From: Prevotellaceae bacterium HUN156
GTDB taxonomy: Bacteria > Bacteroidota > Bacteroidia > Bacteroidales > Bacteroidaceae
Reading direction: 5' to 3'
Length of the DNA: 64,000 nt
Assembly (NCBI GenBank): GCA_900119285.1
Contig: FPIT01000010.1
Coordinates: forward strand, 1-64,000
The translations under genes were made by a program, and so were the position numbers. The notes below the pieces were generated by a model. It ran no database searches. It was not told the origin of the DNA and worked only from the letters and a program-made list of their open reading frames with translations. Of this stretch, positions 38,098-49,200 are shown in pieces (position 1 is the stretch's first letter; every line of letters begins with the position of its first letter).

Positions 38098-39630
38098 ATG
38101 CCCGAAGATAATAAGACTACCACAAGACGCCGCAGACAACAACCTGTGGATAACACATATGCTCATGTTCAGCCTCAGGCTACAGAGATAGAGCGTGCCG
38201 TATTAGGTGCGCTAATGATTGATAAGGATGCCTACGCTGTTGTTTGTGAGGCTCTCACTCCTGAAAGTTTCTATGAACCACGCAACCAGAAAGTTTATCG
38301 TGCTATCATGGAACTCTCAATACATGAGTTGCCCGTTGATGTTTGGACTGTTACAGAACAACTTGCCAAGCAGGGAGACTTGGAAGATGTTGGGGGGCCT
38401 GGCTATGTGACAGAGATTTCATCGCGCGTGGCCTCTTCTGCTAATATTGAGTATCATGCTCGTATTATTGCTCAGAAGTCGTTGGCTCGCCAGTTAATAC
38501 AGTTCTCGAGTAATATCCAAACAAAAGCTTTTGATGAAACTATTGATGTTGACGATTTGATGCAGGAGGCTGAGGGTTCACTATTCGAGTTGGGGCAGCG
38601 CAACATGAAGAAGGACTATACACAAATTGATCCTGTTGTCGAGAATGCCATAGCGGTCATCCAAAAGGCTGCTGCCAACAAAGATGGTTTAACGGGTGTA
38701 CCTACAGGTTATCATAAGCTCGATGATATCACCTCTGGTTGGCAACCTTCTGACCTTGTGATTATCGCTGGACGTCCGGCCATGGGTAAGACGTCGTTTG
38801 CCCTCTCTATGGCGAAGAATATAGCAGCAGACTATCAGGTACCGATGGCTTTCTTCTCACTGGAAATGTCGAATGTGCAACTGGTAAACCGTCTTATATC
38901 TAATGTCTGTGAGATTCAGGGTTCGAAGATTCTTAATGGTCAGTTGCAGCAGGATGAGTGGGAGCGTTTGGATAAACGACTCAACAAGCTGTTGGGTGCG
39001 CCATTATATGTCGATGACACCCCAGGATTGTCAGTATTTGAGCTACGTACCAAGGCTCGTCGCCTGGTTCGTGAACATGGCGTAAAAATCATCATGATTG
39101 ACTACCTACAGTTGATGAATGCCAATGGAATGCGTTTCTCTTCTCGTCAGGAGGAGGTATCTGTTATCTCACGTTCGTTAAAGGGATTGGCGAAGGAACT
39201 AGATGTACCCATCTTGGCGCTGTCTCAGTTGAATCGTGGTGTTGAAAGTCGTGAAGGTTTGGAAGGTAAACGTCCTCAGCTGAGTGACCTTCGTGAGTCA
39301 GGAGCTATTGAGCAGGATGCCGATATGGTACTCTTTGTGCATCGTCCGGAATACTATCATATCTATCAGGATGATCATGGTCGCGACCTTCATGGTATGG
39401 CACAGATTATTATTGCCAAGCACCGTAAGGGTGCCACAGGTGATGTGCTGCTAACCTTCCGTGGTGAATATACTCGTTTCGAAAATCCTGAAGAGAAGAC
39501 TCTCACTCCAGATACTGCAAATGATGGTGATGGGGAGATATTGAGCAGTAGAATGAATGGCGGCACACAAGACTTTGCCAATGCGTCGCCATTTGACCCA
39601 GGAGAGCCAACTGGTCCTCTACCTTTTTAA
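38098..39630 (+). CDS. dnaB: Replicative DNA helicase DnaB
   Basis: 510 residues. The N-terminal DnaB domain (about 25-125, TEIERAVLGALMIDKDAYAV) is followed by the RecA-like core with Walker A GRPAMGKTS near 223-231, the Walker B region IIMIDYLQLMN near 331-341, and the C-terminal QLSDLRESGAIEQDAD block. It unwinds DNA at the replication fork as a hexamer. The last 40 residues are an acidic, Gly/Pro-rich tail. No intein is present. Confidence 0.97.
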   Translation: MPEDNKTTTRRRRQQPVDNTYAHVQPQATEIERAVLGALMIDKDAYAVVCEALTPESFYEPRNQKVYRAIMELSIHELPVDVWTVTEQLAKQGDLEDVGGPGYVTEISSRVASSANIEYHARIIAQKSLARQLIQFSSNIQTKAFDETIDVDDLMQEAEGSLFELGQRNMKKDYTQIDPVVENAIAVIQKAAANKDGLTGVPTGYHKLDDITSGWQPSDLVIIAGRPAMGKTSFALSMAKNIAADYQVPMAFFSLEMSNVQLVNRLISNVCEIQGSKILNGQLQQDEWERLDKRLNKLLGAPLYVDDTPGLSVFELRTKARRLVREHGVKIIMIDYLQLMNANGMRFSSRQEEVSVISRSLKGLAKELDVPILALSQLNRGVESREGLEGKRPQLSDLRESGAIEQDADMVLFVHRPEYYHIYQDDHGRDLHGMAQIIIAKHRKGATGDVLLTFRGEYTRFENPEEKTLTPDTANDGDGEILSSRMNGGTQDFANASPFDPGEPTGPLPF

Positions 39631-39641
39631 ATATTAAATTC

Positions 39642-41297
39642 TTACAACTTTAATAATTGTTTAGCGTTAGCGATGGCTGCTTCTGAGACATCGCTACCGC
39701 TAACCATTTGAGCTATCTCACGTATACGTTCCTCGTTGGTGAGTTCATGTAGATGACTAGTCGTGCCATGTGTAGTTTCTTCTTTAGAGACACGATAGTG
39801 GTGACTACCAAGTGCAGCAATCTGTGGTAGATGGGTGATAGAGATAACCTGTCGATTGGCTTCTCCCATCTCGCGCATCATCTCTGCCATCTTCTCAGCA
39901 ATCTTTCCACTCACACCAGTATCTATTTCATCAAAGATGATAGTAGGCAGTTTAACAGCGCCACTAATCATTGCTTTCAACGATAACATTACGCGTGCAA
40001 TCTCACCACCACTAGCCACCAGTGAAACGGGTTGGAGTGGGGTAGACGTATTGGCTGAGAAGAGAAACGAAATTTGATCTTGACCACTTTTTGCTAATTC
40101 CGTTTTGGTTATGCTTACTGAGAAACGTACATGAGGCATTCCTAACGGCACTAAGCGTTTCTGCATCTGCTGTTCAATCTCCTTTGCTGCCTTCTGACGC
40201 TGTTTCGTCAACATATCTGCCAACTGCTGACTCTGAGTTTTTAACTGTTGACATTTTGCTTCCAATTCAGCAACAGCTTCATCGCTATTTTCAATAGCTG
40301 CCAACTGTTGTTTTAGAGTATCGCGCTGAGTTATCAGTCCTTCTACATTTTCTGCATGATACTTCTTCTCCAGTTCGTAGAGACGATCCAGCCGGTTATT
40401 GATTTGATCTAACTCTGCTGGATTGAAATCTGTACGCTCTAATAAACGGCTTACCTCATCAGCAATATCTTTTAGTTCAATATGACAACTTTCCAGACGT
40501 TCCATCAGTTCGTTTGCAGTAGGTAAAACGCTACTGATACTACTCAGAGCATGATTAGCCTGACGTACAGCACTTACGGCACCTTGCTGTTCACTATTCA
40601 GTTGGTTGTCTGCATCATAGAGTGCACTTTTGATTTCCTCTGCATGCGACATTGTTTCGCTCTGCTGTTCCAGTTCTTCCTGCTCTCCTTCTACAAGGTT
40701 TGCCTGTTCAAGTTCTTCAAATTGAAATTGAAGGAAGTCTGCCTGTTGACGATTACGCTCAATATCCTCACGAAGGGCAGAAAGTTGTTGTAGTGCTACC
40801 TGATAGTCATGATAAAGTTGTTGATACTCATTCAGCGTTCTATGGTTGTTCGCAATAATGTCAACTACACTCAATTGGAAATCTTGCTTGTTTAATAGTA
40901 AGTTCTGGTGCTGCGAATGGATATCTACCAACTGTTCACCGAGTTCTTTTAGCATCGAAAGTGCTACAGGAGTATCGTTGATGAATGCACGACTCTTAGT
41001 ACTACTAATCTCACGACGAATAATAGTGTCGTTAGCATCATATTCTATGTCATTATCATCAAAAAATGGCTTCAATTCATAGCGTGACAAGTCGAAATGT
41101 GCCTCTATCACACAGCGGTCTGCTCCCTGTTTGATGGCCTTTGAATCAGCACGTTGCCCTAACAGCAGTCCGATGGCACCAAGTATAATACTCTTACCAG
41201 CGCCTGTCTCACCAGTCATCACAGAGAAGCCCTCGTGCCATTCTATGTCGAGTTCATCAATCAGTGTAAAATTCTTAATATATAATTGCCGTAGCAT
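39642..41297 (-). CDS. recN: DNA repair protein RecN
   Basis: 551 residues. SMC-like ATPase: Walker A GETGAGKS at 30-37, a long coiled coil (about 150-375) and a C-terminal ABC signature with LVASGGEIARVML, then Walker B PTIIFDEIDTG. RecN acts in double-strand break repair. It lies 24 bp after porD, which has the nearest promoter, so both are probably co-transcribed. Confidence 0.95.
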   Translation of the reverse strand: MLRQLYIKNFTLIDELDIEWHEGFSVMTGETGAGKSIILGAIGLLLGQRADSKAIKQGADRCVIEAHFDLSRYELKPFFDDNDIEYDANDTIIRREISSTKSRAFINDTPVALSMLKELGEQLVDIHSQHQNLLLNKQDFQLSVVDIIANNHRTLNEYQQLYHDYQVALQQLSALREDIERNRQQADFLQFQFEELEQANLVEGEQEELEQQSETMSHAEEIKSALYDADNQLNSEQQGAVSAVRQANHALSSISSVLPTANELMERLESCHIELKDIADEVSRLLERTDFNPAELDQINNRLDRLYELEKKYHAENVEGLITQRDTLKQQLAAIENSDEAVAELEAKCQQLKTQSQQLADMLTKQRQKAAKEIEQQMQKRLVPLGMPHVRFSVSITKTELAKSGQDQISFLFSANTSTPLQPVSLVASGGEIARVMLSLKAMISGAVKLPTIIFDEIDTGVSGKIAEKMAEMMREMGEANRQVISITHLPQIAALGSHHYRVSKEETTHGTTSHLHELTNEERIREIAQMVSGSDVSEAAIANAKQLLKL

Positions 41298-41321
41298 CTT
41301 CTTTTTTTGTTCAATGTTTAA

Positions 41322-42233
41322 CTATTGTTTTATCTTCTCCCACGTATTATTCTGCGATGCATTGATTGAGAAGAGGAGTTCATACACTTGTTCTTTCTCT
41401 TTTTGTGTTCCCTTGCCTTTATAAATGTTTGCAAGTTCATCGCGCTTATAGTCTGTCCATATCTGTGGCAACAGGCTCAGTGGTTTGTCCTGATGTGCCT
41501 GCTTCAGATTGTTCAGTGCTTCAGATATATTTGTTCGTCCACGTTCTACGTTGGTTGACATTTCGTCAAGCCCTTTGCGATAGTAGTCATACTGCAACTG
41601 GCGGAAAGGCTTCATTGCTTCATCAAGATAGTCATTGATGATGGCAAAGCGGTTTCTGCTATCCTCAAAAGCTTTCCATCCTGAGAATCCTAAATCCTGC
41701 GCATTATTTGTTAGGTTCATACAACGCTGCAAGATTTCTGTTCCTCCCATTGGCGAAAAGCTATCAAGGTCAAGACCAATAATCAGATATGCATAATAAG
41801 CCATCAGCGCTGTCAATTGGTTATCAATCATCTCCTCATTAAAGTTCAATTGGTCAAACTGTACAAAGTCGAAGTTGAAATCGCCATCCTTATTATTATA
41901 AAGCGTGGTATTATATGCTGAATTATAGACAGGACGGTTGGCTTGTATCATTGCTGTACAGGAAAAGCGGTTGTTGGCTTTATCATACTTATTGACAGTA
42001 AGATTAAAATTCACGGTGATGCGCTCATTCTTCTGAAATTGCAATTCTGTCCATTGACGATCATTCATCCACTGTTCCAGTGTCTGTTGCAAGTTCTCAA
42101 ATACTGCTTTATCAGAACCTTCCACCTGTGAGCTATTGATGGTTATCTTTACCTGCAGTTCTTGAGCCATAGCACTGTGTACAAAGCCACAGAGACATAC
42201 TAATATAATAAGTATCAGATATTGCCGTTTCAT
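41322..42233 (-). CDS. porD: DUF4835 / PorD-type protein
   Basis: 303 residues with a signal peptide (about 23 residues, ending HSAMAQ). The body fits DUF4835: LQVKITINSSQVEGSDKAVF at the mature start, TVNFNLTVNKY, a YYAYLIIGLDLDSFSP block near 145-160, and a helical C-terminus. The family is named PorD and linked with the type IX secretion system in Bacteroidetes. The position beside recN is conserved in the phylum as I remember it. No other T9SS gene is in the window. Confidence 0.78.
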   Translation of the reverse strand: MKRQYLILIILVCLCGFVHSAMAQELQVKITINSSQVEGSDKAVFENLQQTLEQWMNDRQWTELQFQKNERITVNFNLTVNKYDKANNRFSCTAMIQANRPVYNSAYNTTLYNNKDGDFNFDFVQFDQLNFNEEMIDNQLTALMAYYAYLIIGLDLDSFSPMGGTEILQRCMNLTNNAQDLGFSGWKAFEDSRNRFAIINDYLDEAMKPFRQLQYDYYRKGLDEMSTNVERGRTNISEALNNLKQAHQDKPLSLLPQIWTDYKRDELANIYKGKGTQKEKEQVYELLFSINASQNNTWEKIKQ

Positions 42234-42253
42234 TCTACTCCTTTTTTTGATTA

Positions 42254-42261
42254 CAAAGATA
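42254..42261 (-). promoter_or_regulatory. -7 box for porD-recN
   Basis: Complement TATCTTTG, 21 nt before the porD start. Confidence 0.7.
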
Positions 42262-42347
42262 GTTTAAAGATGCGAATTTTTATAATAATAAAGATAAAAA
42301 TTAAAATATTTTGGCATTTACCTTGTTCCTATCTTCTTACTAATTTG

Positions 42348-42355
42348 TATATTTG
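42348..42355 (+). promoter_or_regulatory. -7 box for panE
   Basis: TATATTTG followed by CAG, with the ATG only 5 nt further (42360), so the mRNA is nearly leaderless. This rules out the longer upstream frame. Confidence 0.75.
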
Positions 42356-42359
42356 CAGT

Positions 42360-43268
42360 ATGTTAAGTTATTCAGTAATTGGAACAGGTGCCATTGGTGG
42401 CTTCTATGGAAGTTATCTGGCTAAGGCAGGAAGACAGGTGCGCTTCTTGCTTCATAGTGACTATGACTATGTAAAGAATCACGGATTAAGAATTGATAGT
42501 TGTGATGGCGATTTTGTCCTTAACAAAGTTGATGCCTATCACTCCACCTCTGAAATGCCCACAAGCGATGTCGTGCTGGTAGGCTTAAAGTCTGTCAATA
42601 ATCATTTGTTGCCAGATATGTTACGTCCTATCATCAATGATGATACCATTGTAGTATTGATACAAAACGGAATCGGATTGGAAAAAGATTTGCAGAAGCA
42701 GTTCCCTCGTCTACACATTGTAGCTGGTTTAGCGTTCATCTGCTCTGCCAAGCTAGGTCCTGGACATATATCTCACCAATGTTTGGGACATATCAATCTT
42801 GGCAACTATTCTGCCCCGCAACAAGATTTTGTGGCATTATTAAAGGATATGCTTGATGCTGGCATCCAAGCTGCCGAGGTACCTTATTTAGAAGCCCGTT
42901 GGAAGAAAGCTGTATGGAATATGCCTTTCAATGGTATGACTGTAGCCTTGAATACAAGTACCGACCAATTGATGAAGAATCCAGCCACTCGTCAGCTTAT
43001 CTACGAGCAAATGATGGAAGTTATTGGTGCAGCCAACGCTTTAGGTGTTGATGCCCTAAAACCAGACTTTGCTGATAAAATGATGCAGATGACAGATGAG
43101 ATGGTGCCTTATAGTCCTTCTATGAAACTCGACTTTGATTTCCATCGCCCGATGGAGATTCCTTATCTCTACACCCGTCCTATTATGGAAGCAAAGATGG
43201 TTGGATTTGATATGCCTAAGTTGGCTATGCTTGAAGCTGAGTTGCGTTTTATCGAATCTCATAACTAA
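42360..43268 (+). CDS. panE: 2-dehydropantoate 2-reductase family protein
   Basis: 302 residues from the ATG at 42360. NADPH-binding Rossmann motif GTGAIGGFYG at 8-17, then QNGIGLE near 101-107 and the catalytic-Lys region ARWKKAVWNMPFN near 180-192. It reduces ketopantoate to pantoate in coenzyme A synthesis. Paralogs with other 2-oxoacid substrates exist, so the exact substrate is inferred. The M16 protease gene starts 22 bp after its stop. Confidence 0.88.
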   Translation: MLSYSVIGTGAIGGFYGSYLAKAGRQVRFLLHSDYDYVKNHGLRIDSCDGDFVLNKVDAYHSTSEMPTSDVVLVGLKSVNNHLLPDMLRPIINDDTIVVLIQNGIGLEKDLQKQFPRLHIVAGLAFICSAKLGPGHISHQCLGHINLGNYSAPQQDFVALLKDMLDAGIQAAEVPYLEARWKKAVWNMPFNGMTVALNTSTDQLMKNPATRQLIYEQMMEVIGAANALGVDALKPDFADKMMQMTDEMVPYSPSMKLDFDFHRPMEIPYLYTRPIMEAKMVGFDMPKLAMLEAELRFIESHN

Positions 43269-43290
43269 ATTGGACAAAGTGATTATAAGT

Positions 43291-46173
43291 ATGAAAAAAA
43301 TGCTAACTGTCGCACTTATGGCGTGGGGTGCATCAATTGCTATAGCCCAGTCATTAGGAACATTGGAAGTGAAGGAACTTAAACTGAGTAACGGACTGAC
43401 AGTATGGCTGAATGAAGACCACACGCAGCCAAAAGTTTATGGAGCCCTCATAGTGAAAGCTGGCGCTAAAGATTGTCCTAACACGGGCATTGCCCACTAT
43501 CTGGAACACGTGCTTTTCAAGGGTACACAGAAGATTGGTACCATCAACTATGCAGAAGAGAAGCTATGGCTTGACTCTATCTCAGCCAAATATAATGAAT
43601 TATCTCGCACTACAGAACCTCAGCAACGTCTAAAACTACAACAGGATATCAGTCGTCTGAGCCAACGTGCCGCCGATTATGCCATCCCTAACGAGTTTGA
43701 CCGTCTTATCTCCCAATATGGTGGTTCAAAACTCAATGCCGCTACCTCGTGGGATTATACGCAATATTACAACACTTTTTCGCCACAGTTTCTTGAACAA
43801 TGGTGTGAACTTAATTCCGAGCGAATGCTCAATCCCGTATTCCGCTTATTCCAAGGTGAGTTAGAGACAGTTTATGAAGAGAAAAACCGTTCGTCCGACG
43901 ATATGCTGACCACAGCCGTAGAGAAGCTTTTGGGAGCAGTATTCAAAGGACACCCTTACCAGTATCCTATTATTGGTAGTACGGAAAACCTAAAGAATCC
44001 TCGTTTATCGGATATGGAAGACTTCTTCCGTCGTTACTACGTTGCTGGTAATATGGGACTGATGCTAAGTGGTGATTTCACGGATGAAGGTATCGTTCCA
44101 CTTTTAGAACGCACCTTCGGACGATTGCCCAAAGGCGAGGCTCCCCACAGAAACATTCCTGCCTTAGAGCCTTTCAATGGTGAAACATTGAACATCAAAG
44201 TGAATATGCCTATTATCAAGGCTCTTGGCTTGCTGTTTCGTGGTCCCCTAGATAAAAATAAGGATGCTAAAGCATTACAGTTGGCGATGAGTCTGCTGAC
44301 CAACGACAATGGTACTGGCATGCTCGATTCCCTGCGTACTGCCCACAAGGTTATGTTTGCTTATGGTCAGCGTTTTGCCTTACAGGAGGGTGGATTAGCA
44401 GGGTTGCTCATTATTCCGAAGCTGCCTTTTGGTTCTAAGAAGAAAGCCGAACAACTTTGCTGGCAACAAATAGAACGTGTCAAGCGTGGCGACTTCTCTG
44501 AAGCTAAGTTGGAAGAGCTGAAGCTCGAACTGATTCGTAATTCTGCATTGGAATTGGAGGATGGCACCGATCGTGCAATGATGATGGGAGAGGTCTATGC
44601 CCAAGGACGTTCTTGGACTGACTATCTGCAACAAGAGGAGTCTGTTAAACAAATCACCAAGGCTGATGTGGTAGCTGCTGCCAATCGTTATCTGCTTTCT
44701 GACCACTATATGCGTGGCGTCAAGAAGTTTGGAAATTATCCCAAGGACAAAGTGTCTCAGCCTAACTACAAGCCAGTTGTACCTAAGCATGCTAGAGAGC
44801 AGTCTGACTATGCTCGTGAGTTGGCAAAGATTCCTGTTGCTGATAAGGCTCCCAAACTTGTCGACCTCCAGCATGATGCAGAGATTACTCCGCTTACCAG
44901 TCATGTTCAGCTATACAAGGTGGCTAATCCTAAGAACGACCTTTTCACCTTCACAATGAAATGGCACAAGGGCGAACGCGATGATGCCAACTTAGCTCTT
45001 GTCGCAAGCTACCTTACTGAGCTTGGTACCGACTCGCTGACCAAACACGAGATTGGTGAAGCATGGCAACGACTGGGCACCACCTTCGAAACCTCTTCAT
45101 CCGACAATTATTTCTCGATGACGCTTACAGGCTTCGAGTCCAATCTCGCTCCCTCACTCAATCTTTTGCGCCATCTGCTCACCTCGTTGCAGGCTAACAA
45201 GGATGCGATGAAAGAGTTGAAGAGTGAATATAAGATGTCACATCATCAGCTCGACCGTAGCAATTCAAGTGTATTCCAGATGGTATTACAGAAGTTGTCG
45301 AAGGGTGACCATTCTAGTTATCTGCGTCAACCAGCTGTTGCTGAAGTTAAGAAACTGTCAGGCGAAGACCTGTTGCACCTATTCAATGATGTACTCCAGT
45401 ATGACTGTTCTGTGCTTTATTGTGGCACTAAGTCATCAGCTGATGTTGCCGACCTCTGTAAGAAGTATCTGCCACTCAGTTCATCACATTTACCAAAGTC
45501 GGATAATGAGGTTCCCCTGCAAACATATAGCGAACCAATCGTTTATTTCTATAATATGCCCAGCAGTAGGCAGACACTCTTGGGCGTCTATGGCAGCATC
45601 AAGCCCTCTCTCAGCGATAAGGAGGAAGCCCTATTGAGCATGTGGAGTCAGTATATGGGTGGTGGAATGGGTAGTGTCATGTTCCAGGAGATTCGTGAGT
45701 TCCGTTCCATGGCATATTCTGCCCATGGTCAAGAGATTACTCCCAACCGTGCCCGTCATCGTGATAACCCTTCTGCTTACATCATGTATCTAGGTACACA
45801 GGGCGATAAGACGATGCAAGCGCTTCACGTGCTCGACTCACTCATTACTCAGATGCCAGTCAATGAGCAAGAGGTTACTACTGCCAAACAGGAGATTCTT
45901 AATAATGTCAACAACGACTATCCTTCGTTCCGAGAGTTGCCCTCTTTCGTCTCCGCCTACCGAACGGCTGGCTATAGCGAAGACCCTCACACCAACATCA
46001 CGCGCCTTGTGCCTACGCTGAATACCAACGATATGCTCGACTTCTATCGCCAGAATATACAGAGTCAGCCCCACGTCATTTTCATCGTTGGCAACAAGAA
46101 GCACCTTGACATGCAGGCGTTGTCGAAATATGGTAAACTGGTAGAACTAAAGAAGGCAGACGTTCTCCGCTAG
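43291..46173 (+). CDS. M16 family zinc metallopeptidase
   Basis: 960 residues from the ATG at 43291, which begins a signal peptide (MKKMLTVALMAWGASIAIAQ). Two M16 halves are present. The active half has the inverted zinc motif HYLEH near 70-74 and the downstream Glu in the ETVYEEKNR region. The second half lacks a zinc motif, as usual. The protein should degrade peptides in the periplasm. An EEKLWLDSISAKYNELSRT helical insert follows the zinc motif, typical of the long Bacteroidetes and proteobacterial PqqL-like forms. Confidence 0.9.
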   Translation: MKKMLTVALMAWGASIAIAQSLGTLEVKELKLSNGLTVWLNEDHTQPKVYGALIVKAGAKDCPNTGIAHYLEHVLFKGTQKIGTINYAEEKLWLDSISAKYNELSRTTEPQQRLKLQQDISRLSQRAADYAIPNEFDRLISQYGGSKLNAATSWDYTQYYNTFSPQFLEQWCELNSERMLNPVFRLFQGELETVYEEKNRSSDDMLTTAVEKLLGAVFKGHPYQYPIIGSTENLKNPRLSDMEDFFRRYYVAGNMGLMLSGDFTDEGIVPLLERTFGRLPKGEAPHRNIPALEPFNGETLNIKVNMPIIKALGLLFRGPLDKNKDAKALQLAMSLLTNDNGTGMLDSLRTAHKVMFAYGQRFALQEGGLAGLLIIPKLPFGSKKKAEQLCWQQIERVKRGDFSEAKLEELKLELIRNSALELEDGTDRAMMMGEVYAQGRSWTDYLQQEESVKQITKADVVAAANRYLLSDHYMRGVKKFGNYPKDKVSQPNYKPVVPKHAREQSDYARELAKIPVADKAPKLVDLQHDAEITPLTSHVQLYKVANPKNDLFTFTMKWHKGERDDANLALVASYLTELGTDSLTKHEIGEAWQRLGTTFETSSSDNYFSMTLTGFESNLAPSLNLLRHLLTSLQANKDAMKELKSEYKMSHHQLDRSNSSVFQMVLQKLSKGDHSSYLRQPAVAEVKKLSGEDLLHLFNDVLQYDCSVLYCGTKSSADVADLCKKYLPLSSSHLPKSDNEVPLQTYSEPIVYFYNMPSSRQTLLGVYGSIKPSLSDKEEALLSMWSQYMGGGMGSVMFQEIREFRSMAYSAHGQEITPNRARHRDNPSAYIMYLGTQGDKTMQALHVLDSLITQMPVNEQEVTTAKQEILNNVNNDYPSFRELPSFVSAYRTAGYSEDPHTNITRLVPTLNTNDMLDFYRQNIQSQPHVIFIVGNKKHLDMQALSKYGKLVELKKADVLR

Positions 46174-46200
46174 TGGTTCTCAGTTATTATTGAAAAAACA

Positions 46201-46238
46201 AAAAGAGAGCATCCATAGCAATGTGGATGCTCTCTTTT
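46201..46238. terminator. Strong bidirectional terminator
   Basis: A perfect 15-bp stem, AAAAGAGAGCATCCA with TGGATGCTCTCTTTT, around an 8-nt loop. It separates the rightward M16 gene and leftward carB. Confidence 0.92.
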
Positions 46239-46257
46239 ATTATGTTAATGGCCAATA

Positions 46258-46294
46258 ATTAATGTTCAATGATCAATGATCAATGGTCAATGGC
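46258..46294 (-). repeat. Heptad tract behind carB
   Basis: Read downstream of carB on the minus strand: GGCCATTGACC ATTGATC ATTGATC ATTGAAC ATTAATTATTGGCC. It follows the TAA stop within a few bases. Confidence 0.75.
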
Positions 46295-46297
46295 CAT

Positions 46298-49200
46298 TTA
46301 CGCATTGTACTCCTGCCAGCTCTTGATCTTGATATCCTCCTGATTCAGCGCAGTAAAGGCTTCGATGAAGGCCTTAGCCAAGCGAACGTTAGTCATCAGA
46401 GGAATGTTGTGGTCAATAGCTCCACGACGGATGCGGTAGCCGTTGGTCAGCTCACGCTTAGTGTGGTTCTTGGGCACGTTGATGATGAGGTCGAACTGGT
46501 GGTCAGCAATCATGTTCATCACGTTGTTCTCACCCTCCTCATCAGGCCAAGCCACGGGAGTAGCATCCACACCGTTCTCGTTGAAGAACTTAGCAGTACC
46601 GCCTGTAGCATATACTTTGTAGCCCTTCTTCACCAGATTCTTCGCAGGCTCCAGCAAGCTAACCTTACCCTTGGCACCACCAGAAGAAATCAGAATGTTG
46701 GCACCCTGCTTTGGCATGCGATAGCCTGTAGCGATGAGGGCGTTCAGCATAGCCTCGTTCAGGTCGTCGCCCAAGCAACCAACCTCACCCGTAGAGCTCA
46801 TGTCTACACCCAATACTGGGTCGGCATTCTGTAGACGGGCAAATGAGAACTGGCTGGCCTTTACACCGATGCGGTCGATGTCGAACTCTGAACGGTCAGG
46901 ACGAGAGTAGGGGGCATCCAGCATAATCTTCGTAGCTGTCTCAATGAAGTTACGCTTCAAGATCTTAGATACGAAGGGGAATGAGCGTGACGCACGCAGG
47001 TTACACTCGATAACCTTCACCTCGCGGTTCTTAGCCAAGAACTGAATATTGAAAGGACCACTGATGTTCAGCTCAGCGGCAATCTTACGGGCAATCTTCT
47101 TAATCTGACGAACGGTAGAGAAGTAGATGTGCTGAGCAGGGAATACCATTGTGGCGTCACCAGAGTGAACACCAGCATACTCTACATGCTCAGAGATAGC
47201 ATATTCTACAACCTCGCCCTTATCGGCAACAGCGTCAAACTCAATCTCTTTGGTCTCCTGCATGAACTGTGATACCACAACAGGGAACTCCTTAGACACC
47301 TCAGTAGCCATGTTCAAGAAGCGATGCAGCTCCTCTTCGTCGTAGCAGACGTTCATGGCAGCGCCAGAGAGCACATATGAAGGACGAACCAGTACGGGAT
47401 AACCCACCTTGGCTACGAAGTCCTTGATATCGTCGAATGAGGTCAGCGCGCGCCATGCAGGCTGGTCAATACCCAGCTTATCAAGCATAGCAGAGAACTT
47501 GTCGCGGTTCTCAGCACGGTCAATGTCAACAGGACTGGTACCCAGCACAGGTACACCCTGACGGTGCAGCTTCATAGCCAGGTTGTTAGGAATCTGTCCA
47601 CCCACGCTGACGATAGTACCACGAGGCTGCTCCAAGTCGATAACATCGAGCACGCGCTCCAATGACAATTCGTCGAAATACAGGCGGTCACACATATCAT
47701 AGTCGGTAGATACCGTCTCAGGGTTGTAGTTAATCATGATACTCTTGTATCCCAGCTTGCGAGCCGTGTTGATGGCATTTACAGAACACCAGTCAAACTC
47801 TACTGAGCTACCGATACGATAAGCACCAGAACCCAATACTACTACAGACTTCTCATTCTTATAATATGGAATGTCATGACCATTCACAGCATAGGTGAAG
47901 TAGAGGTAGTTGGTCAGATCGGGATGCTCTGAAGCCACCGTGTTAATGCGCTTCACAGCAGGTACTACGCCCTTCTGCTTACGATATTCGCGCACTTTCA
48001 GGTTCTCCTTCTCCATATTTGTTCCCTGAGTCTTCAGTACGAAGCGTGCAATCTGGAAGTCAGAGAATCCAGCCACCTTAGCCTCTTCCAAGAGAGCGTC
48101 GGGCAGTTCTTCCAAGGTGTTATATTTCTGCAACTCGTGCTTCAGGTCTACGATATGCTTCAAACGCTCCAAGAACCAAACATCAATCTTGGTCAGCTCC
48201 TCGATGCGCTCAATGGTGTAACCCTCTTCCAGCGCCTGTGCAATAGCAAAGATACGCAGATCGGTAGGATTCTCCAGAGCGTCGTCCAGGTTGTCAAACT
48301 TCGTGTGCTCATTGCCAACGAAGCCGTGCATGCCCTGTCCAATCATGCGCAGTCCCTTCTGAATCATTTCTTCAAAAGAGCGTCCGATAGACATGATTTC
48401 ACCAACAGACTTCATGCTTGAACCGATATGGCGGCTAACACCAGCAAACTTAGTCAGGTCCCAACGAGGAATCTTACAAATCATGTAGTCCAGCTGTGGA
48501 GCCACATAGGCAGAGTTTGGAGTACCCATCTCACCAATCTGGTCGAGGGTATAGCCCAAAGCAATTTTAGCAGCTACGAAGGCGAGGGGATAACCCGTTG
48601 CCTTTGAAGCCAATGCAGAACTACGGCTCAAGCGAGCGTTTATCTCAATGATACGATAGTCGTTGGTCTTTGCATTGAAGGCAAACTGGATGTTGCACTC
48701 ACCTACAATACCCAGGTGGCGAACACACTTGATGGTGATGTCCTGCAGCATCTTCACCTGCTCGTCAGTCAGCGAACAAGTAGGAGCTACAACGATAGAT
48801 TCACCAGTGTGGATACCCAGAGGATCGAAGTTCTCCATAGAGGCAACGGTGAAGCAGTGGTCGTTGGCATCGCGGATGCACTCAAACTCAATTTCCTTCC
48901 ATCCCTTCAATGATTCCTCAACGAGAATCTGTGGAGCGAAGGTGAAAGCACTCTCTGCCAATTCCTTGAAAGCCTTCTCGTCAGGACAGATACCTGAACC
49001 CAGACCACCCAGCGCATAAGCTGAGCGAATCATGATGGGGAAGCCAATCTCGTGGGCAGCCTTCAGAGCGTCTTCCATATTCTCTACGGCGTGACTTACT
49101 GGAGTCTTCAGCTGGATCTCGTCGAGCTTCTTTACAAAAAGGTCGCGATCCTCAGTGTTCATAATTGCCTCAACACTTGTTCCAAGGACCTCGACCCCAT

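Noticed and set aside
43135..43290. Upstream extension of the M16 protease frame
   Set aside because: It overlaps panE and precedes a clear signal peptide beginning at the ATG at 43291.
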